Below are positions 24,357-36,100 of a stretch of DNA of 64,000 bases, in pieces. The notes beneath the pieces were generated by a model, which saw nothing but the letters and a program-made list of their open reading frames with translations, did not search any database and was not told where the DNA came from. The position numbers were made by a program, and so were the translations under genes. Every line of letters starts with the position of its first letter. Position 1 is the stretch's first letter. Where the stretch lies: positions 18,936,073 through 19,000,072 of the forward strand of contig NC_063181.1 in NCBI RefSeq assembly GCF_023159225.1. Direction: 5' to 3'. The stretch comes from Perognathus longimembris pacificus. Taxonomy: Eukaryota > Chordata > Mammalia > Rodentia > Heteromyidae.

Positions 24357-24460
24357 AAGAGCATCTTTCTTGATGTTGAGCTACTATAGTTTCTCCATAG
24401 CCTGCCTCATTTCATCATTTCCCTGGAATCCTCTCCCCCAATAAACGCCTTTCTTTTATT

Positions 24461-24865
24461 TTTTTTAAGTTTTTATTATAAAACTAATGTACAGAGAGGT
24501 TACAGTTTCATACGTTAGGCATTGGATACATTTCTTGTACTGTTTGTTACCTTGTCCCTCATACCCCCCTCCCCCTCCCCCTTACCCCCCCCCAGGTGTT
24601 CAGTTCGCTTACACCATACAGTTTTGCAAGTATTGCTTTTGTTGTTGTTTCTCTTAATTTACCCTTTGTCTCTCAATTTTGGTATTCCCTCTCAATTTCC
24701 TAATTCTAATACCAGTATACAGGGTTTCCAATATACTCAGATAAGATTACAGAGATAGTGTAGATACAATCCAAGAAGGTGATACAAGAACATCATCAAC
24801 AGTATAAACTACAGATACACGTGGGATGTTGAAAGTAGTTACAACTGTGATATAACAATCATTCT
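24461..24865 (-). mobile_element. LINE-1 3' UTR fragment
   Basis: Minus-strand young L1 3' UTR (TGTACAGAGAGGTTACAGTT, C-rich tract at about 24558-24600, ATACCAGTATACAGGGTTTC), 5'-truncated at ATAACAATCATTC. It abuts a B1-like SINE. Confidence 0.88.
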
Positions 24866-24867
24866 CC

Positions 24868-24957
24868 TGGACTTTCTTGCCTGGGCTGGCTTCTATGCTC
24901 AGATCTCAGTCTTCTGAGTGGTTAGGATTACAGGTATGAGCCACCAGCACCTGGTGG
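24868..24957 (-). mobile_element. B1-like head of a composite SINE
   Basis: Minus strand: CTTGCCTGGGCTGGCTTCTA, GATCTCAGTCTTCTGAGTGG, GAGCCACCAGCACCTGG. The Geo or ID tail is missing. Confidence 0.75.
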
Positions 24958-25152
24958 TGAGTATATTTTTTAAATAACAATTGTTCCATTGGCAGTGTAT
25001 GCAGTCTCCTGCCTGTTTACCCCACTTTTGTATTCTGTTCTCCTTTGTGTGTCCAGTGGCTACTCTCTCTGCTCATGCTGTGAAGACCATGAGTTTCTGG
25101 ACGTTTCTTATCTGGGTGCTCTGAAACTCATTCAGATCTTTCATCTCAGTCT

Positions 25153-25243
25153 TTTTTTTTTCTTCAAATTTTTATTATCAAACTGATGTACAGAGAGGTT
25201 ACAGTTTCATATGTTAGGCATTGGATACATTTCTTGTACTGTT
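25153..25243 (-). mobile_element. Very short LINE-1 3' end
   Basis: Only the last ~85 bp of L1 on the minus strand, from the T-rich tail through GGATACATTTCTTGTACTGT. A severely 5'-truncated insertion. Confidence 0.82.
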
Positions 25244-25407
25244 TGTTTTTAGAATGTCTTCCTCCAAGTCTACTTCTAAGGACTTGTGGAGGAGGAATAT
25301 CATAAATGTTTATAGTTCTTTCCTGTTACCTATTGACATGATATGAAAATATAAAACTATAACAAATTAACATCACCATTCATACCAAAATATTCATACT
25401 GTTTTAG

Positions 25408-25500
25408 TCTATTTTGTGTTGTAACAAAACTCCAAAGTTCAGCAATTTATTTACCTCATAGCACTAAAATCTAGAAGCCCAAGGTCAGGGCCTCCGAGTG
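25408..25500. mobile_element. Possible MaLR-type LTR remnant
   Basis: TTTTAGTCTATTTTGTGTTG, then ATTTATTTACCTCATAGCAC and AGAAGCCCAAGGTC resemble the end of an old MaLR LTR. Weak match from memory. Confidence 0.35.
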
Positions 25501-25509
25501 GGAGAGATG

Positions 25510-25905
25510 AGAGAGAATGAGGAAAGAGGAGATGTTGATCAAGATGCATTTTAGTCACAAACTGACATGCTGAAATTAAAACCTTTTGTACAGCTTAAAA
25601 CAAATAAATACTAAAATTTAAATTAAGTAAATATTTTTAAAGGACTACAAATACAAGGCAAACACAAAGAAAAGGACTTATGTCCTTTAAAGAGTGGATA
25701 GGAAACAGTGTGGTAGAGATGAAGTAAAAAAAAGTACTCAGAGGTCAAATCAGGATAGTTCTCATCAACCATGGTAGCATAATGTTTTGTTTTGTTTTAA
25801 ATTATTTTATGGTATTGTGCAAAGGTGTTTCAATTAAACATGGAAATTTGTTAGTACGGTGCATCTTGATCATTGTTTCACCCCTTCCATCTTGAACATT
25901 TGAGT
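25510..25905. mobile_element. Old L1 3' ends in inverted arrangement
   Basis: A plus-strand piece (about 25535-25610) with TTGATCAAGATGCATTTTAG and AAACCTTTTGTACAGCTTA, and a minus-strand piece (about 25795-25905) with the complementary GGTGCATCTTGATCATTG. The same motif occurs at 33995-34080 and 36020-36095, so it marks an older L1 3' UTR type. Confidence 0.55.
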
Positions 25906-27710
25906 TTCCGTATCAATGGAAAGGGAAGAAGCCATTGGTAGGTTGAAGGTAAGGAATAGCACTGTCACAATTAGAAATGCCTTCTGGTTCTGTGAGTAGA
26001 TTATATTTGAAGTATATAAAGAGAAACTAGATATATAGGACAATTAGGTCCTGTTGGAATCATGGGAAAATGGATGAGGTCAGCTTAGCTAAGAAGGAGG
26101 AGTAATAACATGCAATTAAACACAAGGATCTGAGAAGTATTTTAGAAGAAAGGAAGCTTTGGCTTGCAGATGAATTCCTGGAGGGTTTAGACAATGAGGT
26201 TAAATGAAAAATCCAGGATGTTTTGTTGATTCATGTGAATTACACATAAAGCACTGAGCTCTATGCCTGGCACATATTAAGCACTTAGCAAATGGCAGCC
26301 AGATGTGAACAGACAAGAGAATGTAAATGCACTCTGGTAAACTGAGGGAGAAAACCGAATGATGATAGGTACTGAAAATAAATAAATGCCTAGAACAATC
26401 ATTCTGTATTAAAACCACATTTTAAGCGCTATGCATAACGTAGCCCTCTAAAACTAGGTGTGAATTTTCAAAGGGCAAAATATACAGCAAATATGATGCT
26501 CATTTTTACATTGGAATGGAAGAAACAAAAATTGCTCCACATGTTAGAAGTCAAAAGAATCCCCAGATTTGTGACCATCACCTAGACTGTCAGTATGAGA
26601 ATAACATTACCCTCCTCTTCTCAATCATGTTATAACAACCACAGAGAATTCAATGACAATAGATCTTTTAACAACCATTTAAAAGACACAATAAAGAGCA
26701 CTATCATACTGCTAACCCAGTAACATTACTACAATCACAGATCATTAAATTCTAATGCAAATCCTAAAGTATATTACCAGAACCAAAGAACTAGAAAAAC
26801 TACGAAAATTTTCAGTAAGTGAAATATATGCTCTTTAACATGTCTTATGATCACTCATCATCATATGTTCAATTTTTAAGTTGTCTCTTTTTTTCTAGTT
26901 AACTGAACACTTTGCTGCTTTCTTCATTGTCATCATTAGGTTCTAATTGTTCTTTCACACATCATTATCATATTATCATTTAATGTTTCCCATGCTTAAT
27001 GTGTTATAGTCCTCTTTAAGTTATACAAAATTATAATGAACATAATGATTTGGTATTTTCAGGAAAATTAATATTCAGACAATTTTACACTATCACTCAG
27101 GAAACCCTATATTGTTGTTTAATCTATTTCCATAAATCTGGGTGCATAATTTCACTGGAAATTTTCCATACATTATAGTCTGAAATTATTGATTCTACTT
27201 CTCATCACTTTCTGCTGTAAACACTCATTCAATAACATACATTAATTTATTACCTGAGTTATGTGTAAGAACTCTGCTTTGTAATTCTTTTGTGAGAAAT
27301 AAGTAACTTAGATATGGTCTCCCCAAAGTTAGAAATAAAATATTTATATATAAATAATTAGCAGAAGGAAGGGATGATTGATAAACAGAAAGAAATGATA
27401 TACCAGCATACAGTTGAGGACTTACCAGGAGAGCAAATAGGATAATTGTTTGAGTTTCTTTTAATAAAGTTTGTTTTTAATCATTCTGAGATTTGGCATA
27501 CTTTAATTACCTTGCTGAACTAACAAATGAAAATCAAGAAACTTAATTTATTTCCCAGTAGTAAGTTAATATTTAGAACAAGTAGCAAGCATTAATCAAA
27601 TGAAGCAGTTCCTAGAACTAATGTATACACATTATTTTAGTCTTGGCAGCTGGAGCTAGAAATCTTCACTCTTACAGAGTTAACTGTGGTTATGAATCTT
27701 TTTTGCTAAT
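25906..27710. other. Single-copy AT-rich intron
   Basis: No gene or repeat family recognised. Confidence 0.5.
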
Positions 27711-27711
27711 T

Positions 27712-28005
27712 ATATTTATTATCTTTAAGTAGTTGTACAAAGGAGTTACCATGGAACACATCAGCTTATAAGCACAATGAATCTTGATTTCCTTGCATCA
27801 TTCTTTCTCATCCCTTCAACGTAACACTCCCCTCTCAATTTTTTCCATTTCATAGGATATACTTTGAATATTATGACTGCATTCTCCCCTTCCTCTCTTC
27901 ATGAGTCCTGATCTATATCGAGGTCTATATCCTGTACTATAATATATGTTTCTAAGGAGTTTCCCATATTGACATCATTCTGGACTTGATGCTTTTCTTG
28001 GTCTG
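27712..28005 (-). mobile_element. Old LINE-1 3' UTR fragment
   Basis: Diverged minus-strand sequence: GTAGTTGTACAAAGGAGTTA, AATGAATCTTGATTTCCTTG, then C/T-rich sequence. Same old 3' UTR type as 33110-34085. A younger L1 lies next to it. Confidence 0.5.
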
Positions 28006-28017
28006 AAAAATGTACTA

Positions 28018-28529
28018 AGAAAAGTGAGCCAGACCCAAAGAAACATAAACTCTATTGTTTCCATCAATCTCAATAATTAGTAAATTCCTAGGATAGTCCT
28101 AAAAGATGACCACAATAACTCAACAGCTATCTATATACAAATGATCACATAAGATGATGCTATGTGAAATAAACTCCAAGTTATGGAAGTAAGTGGTATA
28201 TAATTGTTTTCAATGTGCTATGTGAAATTATGCCTTTTTCTTTGTTTTTCTTTCCTATGCTACCCTGGGTATGGTATATACATTTACCTGAACTAGGAAA
28301 GGGAAAGGGAACATCAAAATGGTAAGACAAAGGGTAAAAGGTGAACTGATGGAACAGCAATACTTAGAAGACTGTAAACAAACTGAACAACTCAGCTGTG
28401 GCGGGGGGAGGAGGGGAGGGGAGAGAAAAATGAAGGAGGAGGTACCAGATTTGACAAGAAATGTTCCTTACATATGTTATAGTAACCCCTCTGTACATTA
28501 CCTTGACAATAAAAATTAAATTAAATTTT
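28018..28529 (+). mobile_element. 5'-truncated LINE-1 with TSD
   Basis: End of ORF2 (GTGAGCCAGACCCAAAGAAA) plus 3' UTR with G-rich tract (28399-28447) and an end reading CTTGACAATAAAAATT. TSD AAAAATGTACTA at 28006-28017 and 28530-28541 is perfect, 12 bp. Confidence 0.9.
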
Positions 28530-28541
28530 AAAAATGTACTA

Positions 28542-29330
28542 CCAGAAACACAGAATTCTTTTCTAGCACTACATATTAGTGACTGCAGTTTATATATTGT
28601 GTGCAAAGTATAAAACCTTTCCCTGATGCCCAGGTCATTTGTATCCATGCTATCCTTAGATGCTCAGGTGCTAACTTTTTTCTGCACTCACCACCACATG
28701 GTCATTCCTAGAACAACAATGCAGTTTCTTCATCACATTTAGTCTTAGATAGTTATTTCCTCCATTTTAGTCAAGATTTTATGAGAGCATCCAAGCCCAT
28801 CCAAGCCCATGATAGAGGAACCAAGACTATGCAGAAGACAATTCAGTTACTGAATAATATTTTAATTTCTCTAAGACTTCCTATCAAAAGAAGTAAAAAG
28901 ACTTTTTTAAAAACCAAGAAACCTCTAAAAACGAACTATCATGAAATTTTTCTTAGAAAAGAACTCTAGGAAAAAACCCCAGCAAAATGAAATTTAAAAT
29001 TTTATAATTACCACACAAAGTTAAGATAATATCTATACAAATAAAAACTCAAAAATTGTACTGCATACTGGAAATTAGCACCGCCAATATAAATTTGACT
29101 CATCTTGTATGTAGAGATCAAATTCAATAGCCTTCCCTTTGGAAAGACTTCTTGGAATTGGCGTTTTTAGTATTGAGCTAATGCATCTGGAAGATAGAGT
29201 AAAAAGACATTTGTGGAAAAGTTGATGAGGCTATTTGGACTGTCAGTTGAATATAAGTGAGACACACTGAAATGGTTTGTGTATGCTGGTATCCGGAGAA
29301 TGTTTTCCAGATCATTTCTTTCTTTGTAAT
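28542..29330. other. Single-copy intron
   Basis: AT-rich. A direct doubling of CATCCAAGCC occurs near 28788-28808. Nothing else recognised. Confidence 0.45.
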
Positions 29331-29334
29331 CTTT

Positions 29335-29445
29335 CATATATATAATATATTCATTATATATTATATATAATATTATATGTAATTATATAATGTTTATTAT
29401 TATGTAATATATATTAATATATGTTATATATATATATATATTAGT
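29335..29445. repeat. (TA)-rich palindromic tract
   Basis: About 110 bp almost purely of ATAT, TATTA and TAATAT, ending in a short (TA)n. It is self-complementary in several places and could form cruciforms. Confidence 0.85.
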
Positions 29446-30034
29446 TTGAGTGCATTCTTTTAACCACTATCCCATGATTCTCTATGAGTAAAACACAGGA
29501 AGAAAAGTTAAAGCTGCATCAAAAAAGCAAAGAAATATGAAGGAATTCAAGATTATTATGTTTGTACCAAAACTACTATAATACAAACTCAGGTATCAAA
29601 TCTAATACAATCAACTTCTTTGTATAATTTGTACTCATTTTTAAAGATGTGGACCAGAGATAAAGTACTGGGGGAAAAAGAAAAAAATACAACAGTTCCC
29701 CCTGAAAATTAGAATATACAGTTTTAACACAACTTCTGCAAAATACAAAAGATTGCCTGACAATTTCACACAGCATCTACCAGGACAACTGAAAATTCAA
29801 AAAGGTCCATAAATGAGAAAAGCTGAGATTGTAAAAAGGTGAGCAGTTAAGTCAAAATTGCCAAAACACATTCCGTAACAAATCATACTGTGAAAATATC
29901 ACGAAAGGATAACCCTAGAATTTTTCTTTGCACAACTTTCAAGCACTATAAAAATACTCTGAAAAAAAGAGAAATTTCTCAAACAATTCTACAATAATCA
30001 GAAAGCTCATTCAAGGTAAAAGAAACTGCAGAGT
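29446..30034. other. Single-copy intron
   Basis: AT-rich; nothing recognised. Confidence 0.45.
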
Positions 30035-30440
30035 AAATATAAGTTAAAGAATAGCAAGCTTTGGAGAAACTAGGAATCCAATCCAGGGAACATTCCTGAA
30101 TACAATAAAAGCTGCATGTGACAAACCTACCACTAAAATTATACTTAGTGGCGAAAAGTTAAATCCATTTCCTTTAAAATCAGGAGCAAGACAAGGATAT
30201 CTGCTCTCTCTACTCCTCTTCAACACTGTACTAGAATTCCTAGCCAGAGCAATAAGGCAAGATGCAAATATAAAGGGGATACAAATAGGGAAAAATGAAG
30301 TAAGACACATTCTCTTTGCAGATGATATGATCCTGTATTTAAAGAACCTCATAGAATCCACTTCCAACTTACTTGAGCTGATCGAAAATTTTAGTAAAGT
30401 AGCAGGATATAAAATAGATCCTCAAAAATCAATGGCTTTA

Positions 30441-30637
30441 GGGGCTGGGGATATAGCCTAGTGGCAAGAGTACCTGCCTCGGATACACGAGGCCCTAGGT
30501 TCGATTCCCCAGCACCACATATACAGAAAACGGCCAGAAGTGGCGCTGTGGCTCAAGTGGCAGAGTGCTAGCCTTGAGCGGGAAGAAGCCAGGGACAGTG
30601 CTCAGGCCCTGAGTCCAAGGCCCAGGACTGGCAAAAA

Positions 30638-30670
<33 letters not shown>
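30441..30670 (+). mobile_element. IDL-Geo SINE inside L1, GCGGGAAG subfamily
   Basis: Dimer with a long (AAAT)n tail. TSD AAAATCAATGGCTTT at 30425-30439 and 30671-30685 is perfect. Diagnostic bases: GGATACACGAGGCCCTAGG in the left unit, AAAACGGCC at the junction, TTGAGCGGGAAG in Geo. These are shared with the copy at 48182-48395. Confidence 0.97.
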
Positions 30671-30672
<2 letters not shown>

Positions 30673-32582
30673 AATCAATGGCTTTCCTTTATGCAGTAAG
30701 GATGAAACCAGGAAAGCAACTCCTTTTAAAATAGCCTCAAAAAATATAAAATACTTAGGAATAACCTTAACCAAAGAAGTGAAAGACTCTATGATGAAAA
30801 CTTTAAAGTGATGAAAAAGGAAATTAAAATAGAAGTAAGGAAACAGAAAAACCCCCTCATGCTCCTGGATTGGGAAGATTAACATTGTGAAAATGGCAGT
30901 ATTGCAAAAGGCTATCTACAAACTCATTGCAATACCCATCAATATCTCAACACCATTCTTTAATGAAATAGAGCCAATCAAAAAATTCATATGGACCAAC
31001 AAAAGATCCTGAATAGAATAAACAAACCTTTGCAGGAAGAACACTGCTGGAGGAATATCAATACCAAACTTCAAACTCTGTTAAAAAGCTATAGTAATAA
31101 TAACAGCGTGGTATTGGCACAAGAACAGTTCTAAGGGCCAATGGAATAGAACTGATGACCCAGAAATGAACCCTTAGACCTATGGCCCCTTAATCTTTGA
31201 TAAAGGGGGCAAAATAAACAGGATGGAAGAAAGACAGCCTTGTTCAACCAATGGTGCTGGCAAATCTGGTTCAATACCTGTGACAAACGAAAGCTCCATC
31301 CTTTTTTATCACCTTCCACAAGAATCAATTCCTAATTGATAAAGTAAAAGCAGATACCCTGAAAACATTGCAGGAAGGAATAGGAGAAACTCTTAGGCTC
31401 CTTGGCACAGGATAAAACTTTCTTAATAAAGGTCTAGAAATACAACAAATCAAAGGAAGGCTGGACAAATGGGATTGCATCAAACTGCAGACCTTCTGCA
31501 TGGCAAAGGAGATAGTTACCAAGATAAATGGAAAGCCCTCAGATTGGAAGAAGATCTTCACTGGCCATACATCAGACAAGGGCCTCATATCTAAAATATA
31601 CATACAAGTCAAAAATAAATAAATTCCCTCAAAGTAAATCCTCAAAGAAACAACTGCTCCCTTAATAAATGGGCAATAGACTTGAAGAGTGACTTCTCTG
31701 AAGACAAATGAGAATTGCAAGAGGCACATGAAGAAGTATTCAAAATCACTGGCCATGAACAAACAAAACAACCCTGAGATTCCACCTCCCCCCGGTAAGA
31801 ATGGCTATTATCAAGAAAACTAATAACAACAGATACTGGCAGGGATGTGGCCAAAAGGGAACCCTACTTCATTATTGGCGGGAATGTAAACTGGTTCAGC
31901 CACTCTGGAAAGCAGTATGGAGATTCCTCAGAAGGCTAAACATAGAGATACCCTGTTACCCAGAAGCCCCACTTTTGGGCATCTACCAAAAAGACCACAA
32001 ACAAGAACACACGAAAACCACCAGCACAACAATGTTCATCACTGCACAATTTGTCATAGCTAAAACATGGAACCAACCCAGAGGCCCCTTAGTAGACGAA
32101 TGGATCAGGAAAGTATGGTACATACACACAATGGAATTTTATCCCTCTATCAGAAAAAAATGACATTGCCACATTTGTAAGGAAATGGAAGGACTTGGAA
32201 AAAATTATACTAAGTGAAGTGAGCCAGACTCAAAGAAACATGGACTCTATGGTCTCCCTCATAGGGAATAATTAGCACAGGTATAGGCTAGTCACAGCAG
32301 AGGATCACAAGAGCCTAATAGCTATGCCTTTATGAACGCATAACATGATGCTAAGTGAAATGAACTCCACGTTATGGAAACTACTATTATATCACTGTTG
32401 TAATTACTTTCAACATGCCATGTGAAACCGTAGCTTCTATTGTTGAGGATCCTCTTGTATCCTCTTCCTGTGGTTGTACCCGCACTATCACTGTATCTTA
32501 TCTGAGTACACTGGACACTGTATATGCTGGTATCAGAACTAGGGAAGTGAAAAGGAATATCAAAATCAAGAGATAAAGGATA

Positions 32583-32785
32583 GGGGCTGGGGATATGGCC
32601 TAGTGGCTAGAGTGCCTGCCTCGTATTCATGAGGCCCTGGGTTCAATTCCCCAGCACCACATATACAGAAAATGGCCAGAAGTGGCGCTGTGGCTCAAGT
32701 GGCAGAGTGCTAGCCTTGAGCAAAAAGAAGCCAGGGACAGTGCTCAGGCCCTGAGTCCAAGACCCAGGACTGGCCAAAAAAAAAA
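32583..32785 (+). mobile_element. IDL-Geo SINE inside L1 3' UTR
   Basis: Dimer of the TTGAGCAAAAAG subfamily. TSD AGAGATAAAGGATA (32569-32582) and AGAGACAAAGGATA (32786-32799), one mismatch. It interrupts the L1 3' UTR. Confidence 0.95.
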
Positions 32786-33109
32786 AGAGACAAAGGATAA
32801 AAAGACAAACGACCCCAAAAGCAATACTTGCAAAAACCATTTGGTGTAAACCAACTGAACAACTCATGAGGGGAGAGGGAAAAGGAGAGGAGAGGGGGGA
32901 TGAGGGAAGAGGTAACAAACAGTACAAGAAATGTACCCAAGGCCTAACGTATGAAACTGTAACCCCTCTGTACATCACTATGACAATAAAAAAGTAAAAA
33001 AACAAAAAACACAAAGCTAAGAATCACCAACATAATTCATAAATGGATGGAGGGTTTTAAAGATAACTTCTCAGACTTGCTAAGTACCAGTACATCCATG
33101 AAGAAAAAC

Positions 33110-34085
33110 TCAATGTACATCCTTAGAGCCATAAGAAAATACAAATCAAAATAGCATTGAGATTCCATCTCCCTCCAGTCAAATGACCATCATTGAGAAA
33201 GCAACAATTGCTGGTGGGGATGAAGGGAAATAGAAATCTTAATATGCTGTTAGTTTAAAAGTAGAGTAGTTGCAACGAGGGAAGACAGTGTGAAAAGTCC
33301 TAACGAAAACGGAACTACTCTATAATCTAGCAATACCACTGTTGGGTATTTATTAGAAAGACTGCAAATCAGGATAAAATAAAGTCACTTGCACACTCAT
33401 GTTCATTTCAGCACTATTCACCATAGCCAAGTTAAGAAAACAGCCCATATTCCCCATAAATGGAGTAAGACAAATTCAAATTGACTACTCATACACATAT
33501 ACACTACACACATAGATACACACATACACATACACACACACAGTAATTTTATTCATCCATCAGAATAATGTTAGGCCATTTGCCAAGAAGTGTTTGAAAC
33601 TGCAAATAATCATAATGAGTGAAGTTAGCCAGGCTCAGAGAAACAAAGGGTACATGTTTATTTTTCCTCATATGTGGAAGTTAGATCCAAATATAAACTT
33701 ATGTAAAACACACACAAGGATACATGCAAATCAAACTGTCCAAACTATGATACACACAGGATGGGGGGAGGAGTGTTCCCTTGGAATGATTATCAGATAG
33801 TTTAATAAAATGAATACTAAGAAGTTGAAAGATATCTTGAGTAAAGGGACTGGAGTCTAAGGGGAAGGTAGAGATGAATAGAAAGTGAAATGGCACACAA
33901 ACACAGTCATAATACTTAACGTACATATGTGAAGAAGGAAAATGGAGGAAACATGTTGGAATTGGATAAATGGGATTGAGGAAGAGACTGATGGAATGGG
34001 TACACTGATCAAGATGCACCGCAATTATGAATAGACATGTTAAATTGAAACCCCTTAGTACAACTATTTGTTCTTAGCAATCTCG
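33110..34085 (+). mobile_element. Older LINE-1 3' half
   Basis: Diverged plus-strand L1: end of ORF2 (TTGAGATTCCATCTCCCTCC, ACTGTTGGGTATTTATTAG, AGTGAAGTTAGCCAGGCTC) and a different, older 3' UTR ending CTGATCAAGATGCACCGCAA and GAAACCCCTTAGTACAACTA. It holds a CA-rich stretch (33490-33541). Many indels. Confidence 0.85.
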
Positions 34086-35860
34086 ACTTGTGAAATTTAC
34101 TCGTTCCTCGGGAATTTCTAGGGAAAACAAAACAGAATCAAGAATTCACATTCTTCAGTGAATTTCTGCCATCCCATTATTTGCAATTCTTAAATAATGT
34201 ATGTTCTATATATAATTCCATGTATGATTTCAATGCATTGAAACTAAATAGCTTCTGATTAATATTATGAGTTATTAAATTCAACAATTATGAAAATTGA
34301 GTTTTAGTTTGGAGATAGAATGGAAAGTGACATGTAATTCAGTGAGTAAGTGCAGAAGCTTCTGTGATGAGTCAGGGAAATATTTCTGCTTATTATTCAG
34401 CAAATGTGTTTGTTATGTCAATGAGTCTATGCTATGTGGACTTTGTTAAATATCCATGTGATAAACAATTGCCTTTGCATTTAAATTAAGTAATACAACA
34501 AGTAAAATTGAAGATATAAAATTAAAAATTTAAACTTAAAAGTATCAAGAAATAGAAAACTATGACTAATCTTAGAAATTTAAATGGTTCATACCCTCAC
34601 GTAAACACTCTAACTAAAAATATGATTCATGATGTAGACTGTCTTGAAGGATCGTATCAAAACACTTGTTCTAATTAATATTGTTTTTTCTACTTATCTT
34701 TATTTGTATCCTTGAAATATTCAAGTAAGGTATACTAGAAACCAACTAAGCCATCCTCAGACTAGGGCAAGTTTCATTGCAACTGATCATATTTAAATAG
34801 CTAGTATAGTCACATTGCTTTGAACAAAGGAAGTTTGCTGAACAAATACTGCTGACTTAGATCTATTCTAGCAATAAACTAAATGGGAAGTAATGTGGCA
34901 CCAGTGATTGTAGACATGTATACTGGAGTGAGGGAAAGTTAATCCACAGGGTAAGAAAAGCAAATAACCTACAGGGAAAAGCCTTGTCAAGTCATTTCAG
35001 ATACAGTACAGCTCAGCCTCATAGACTCCAGTGCCAAAATGTACTTGCAGAAAAAAGTTTAAATAAGAGAGAAGTGTCTCGAGATAATGATATATAAACT
35101 ATTATGAGGAAAGGTAATTTAAATTAAAAGTATACCTGTTGTTTATTGATATTAATTATTTTCTCCAAAATTTTAACTTGAAACTTTTAATTGGTGTAGA
35201 AATTTGGATATATTCAAAATTATGTGGGACTGTGCATGTATATATTCAGCATGATAACTCTGTATGGCAGCCAATCACATTTTTTGGGTCACCTCTAAAC
35301 ATTCCACTGAGTTTTACAAGTGCAGTTAAAACAGTTGATGTGACATCTGCAAGCACTTGTTGACAGCTGTAGAGATAATCTTATAAGCCCTATATTGTAT
35401 TTCCAGCTGTTTTACGTTTAAATTAACATTCTTTCCTAATTACCAGTCTTGGTGACTATGATGACCAATTCAGGCTTGCAAACTCAAGAGAATCAGAGTT
35501 GGTTGTTTTGGGAATTTTTTGAATAGGTGTTTTAATTATTCATCAATCTCTATGAGGTGTATGAACATTTCTTCTTTTCACATTTTTTTTGTCATTTCAG
35601 AGACTTCTCACCTAATCTTTTCTCCCTCTCAATCCTGCGGGAATTGCTCTCCATCTCTTCTCTAGTTTCTATTTTTCAAACAATTAGCAATGGTCACGGG
35701 TCATCCTGGGTATTAACACTTTTAACAGCTAGAATGGACAAAGGCATCCTGTTACCAATAGACCAAACCGTTACTTATTTGAAATGTAGCCTTTAAGTGT
35801 TTTCTCAAAGTGTGTATAAAATTTAAACAAAAATAGCCCAACAAAATCAACACCAGGAAA
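34086..35860. other. Single-copy AT-rich intron
   Basis: No gene or repeat family recognised. Confidence 0.5.
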
Positions 35861-35861
35861 T

Positions 35862-36100
35862 GAGTGCATCCAAGAGGAGGGGAGGGACCAAGGAAAAAGG
35901 GGTACGTGAATGTAGAGGGGAGAAGGAAGGAATGTAGTCAATAACTCATTATATATAAGACAAAATTAAGAAAAGCAAGAGAAGGGGTACAGTCAAAGGG
36001 GAGTGAGAATGTTGAAGGGACTGACATTGATCAAGATGCATTGTATTCATAAAATACTTTGTTTTATGGCATCTCCTTGTATAGCTGCTTAAAGATAATA
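35862..36100 (+). mobile_element. Old LINE-1 3' UTR fragment
   Basis: Purine-rich stretch (AAGAGGAGGGGAGGGACC), then ACATTGATCAAGATGCATTG and TGTATAGCTGCTTAAAGATA, the older L1 3' UTR type also seen at 33110-34085. Confidence 0.65.

Larger units (their letters stand above)
30035..33010 (+). mobile_element. LINE-1, 5'-truncated, ORF2 reverse-transcriptase remnant
   Basis: The longest L1 here: about 3.0 kb including two later SINEs. It starts inside the ORF2 reverse-transcriptase domain. The ARQG-type motif is near 30186 and the catalytic Phe-Ala-Asp-Asp lies at 30315-30326, followed by MILYLK. Sequence continues through the thumb and C-terminal part (one frame at 31801-32163 includes NQPRGPLVDEWIRK) to the 3' UTR with G-rich tract (32868-32915) and the CTATGACAATAAAA end. 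In-frame stops (for example the TGA near 31008) and frameshifts break ORF2; ORF1 and the endonuclease are absent. IDL-Geo SINEs sit at 30441-30670 and 32583-32785. I could not identify a TSD. Confidence 0.93.

Noticed and set aside
10141..32163. Open frames with [18 protein letters not shown] motifs
   Set aside because: They are L1 ORF2 C-terminal remnants, not host genes.
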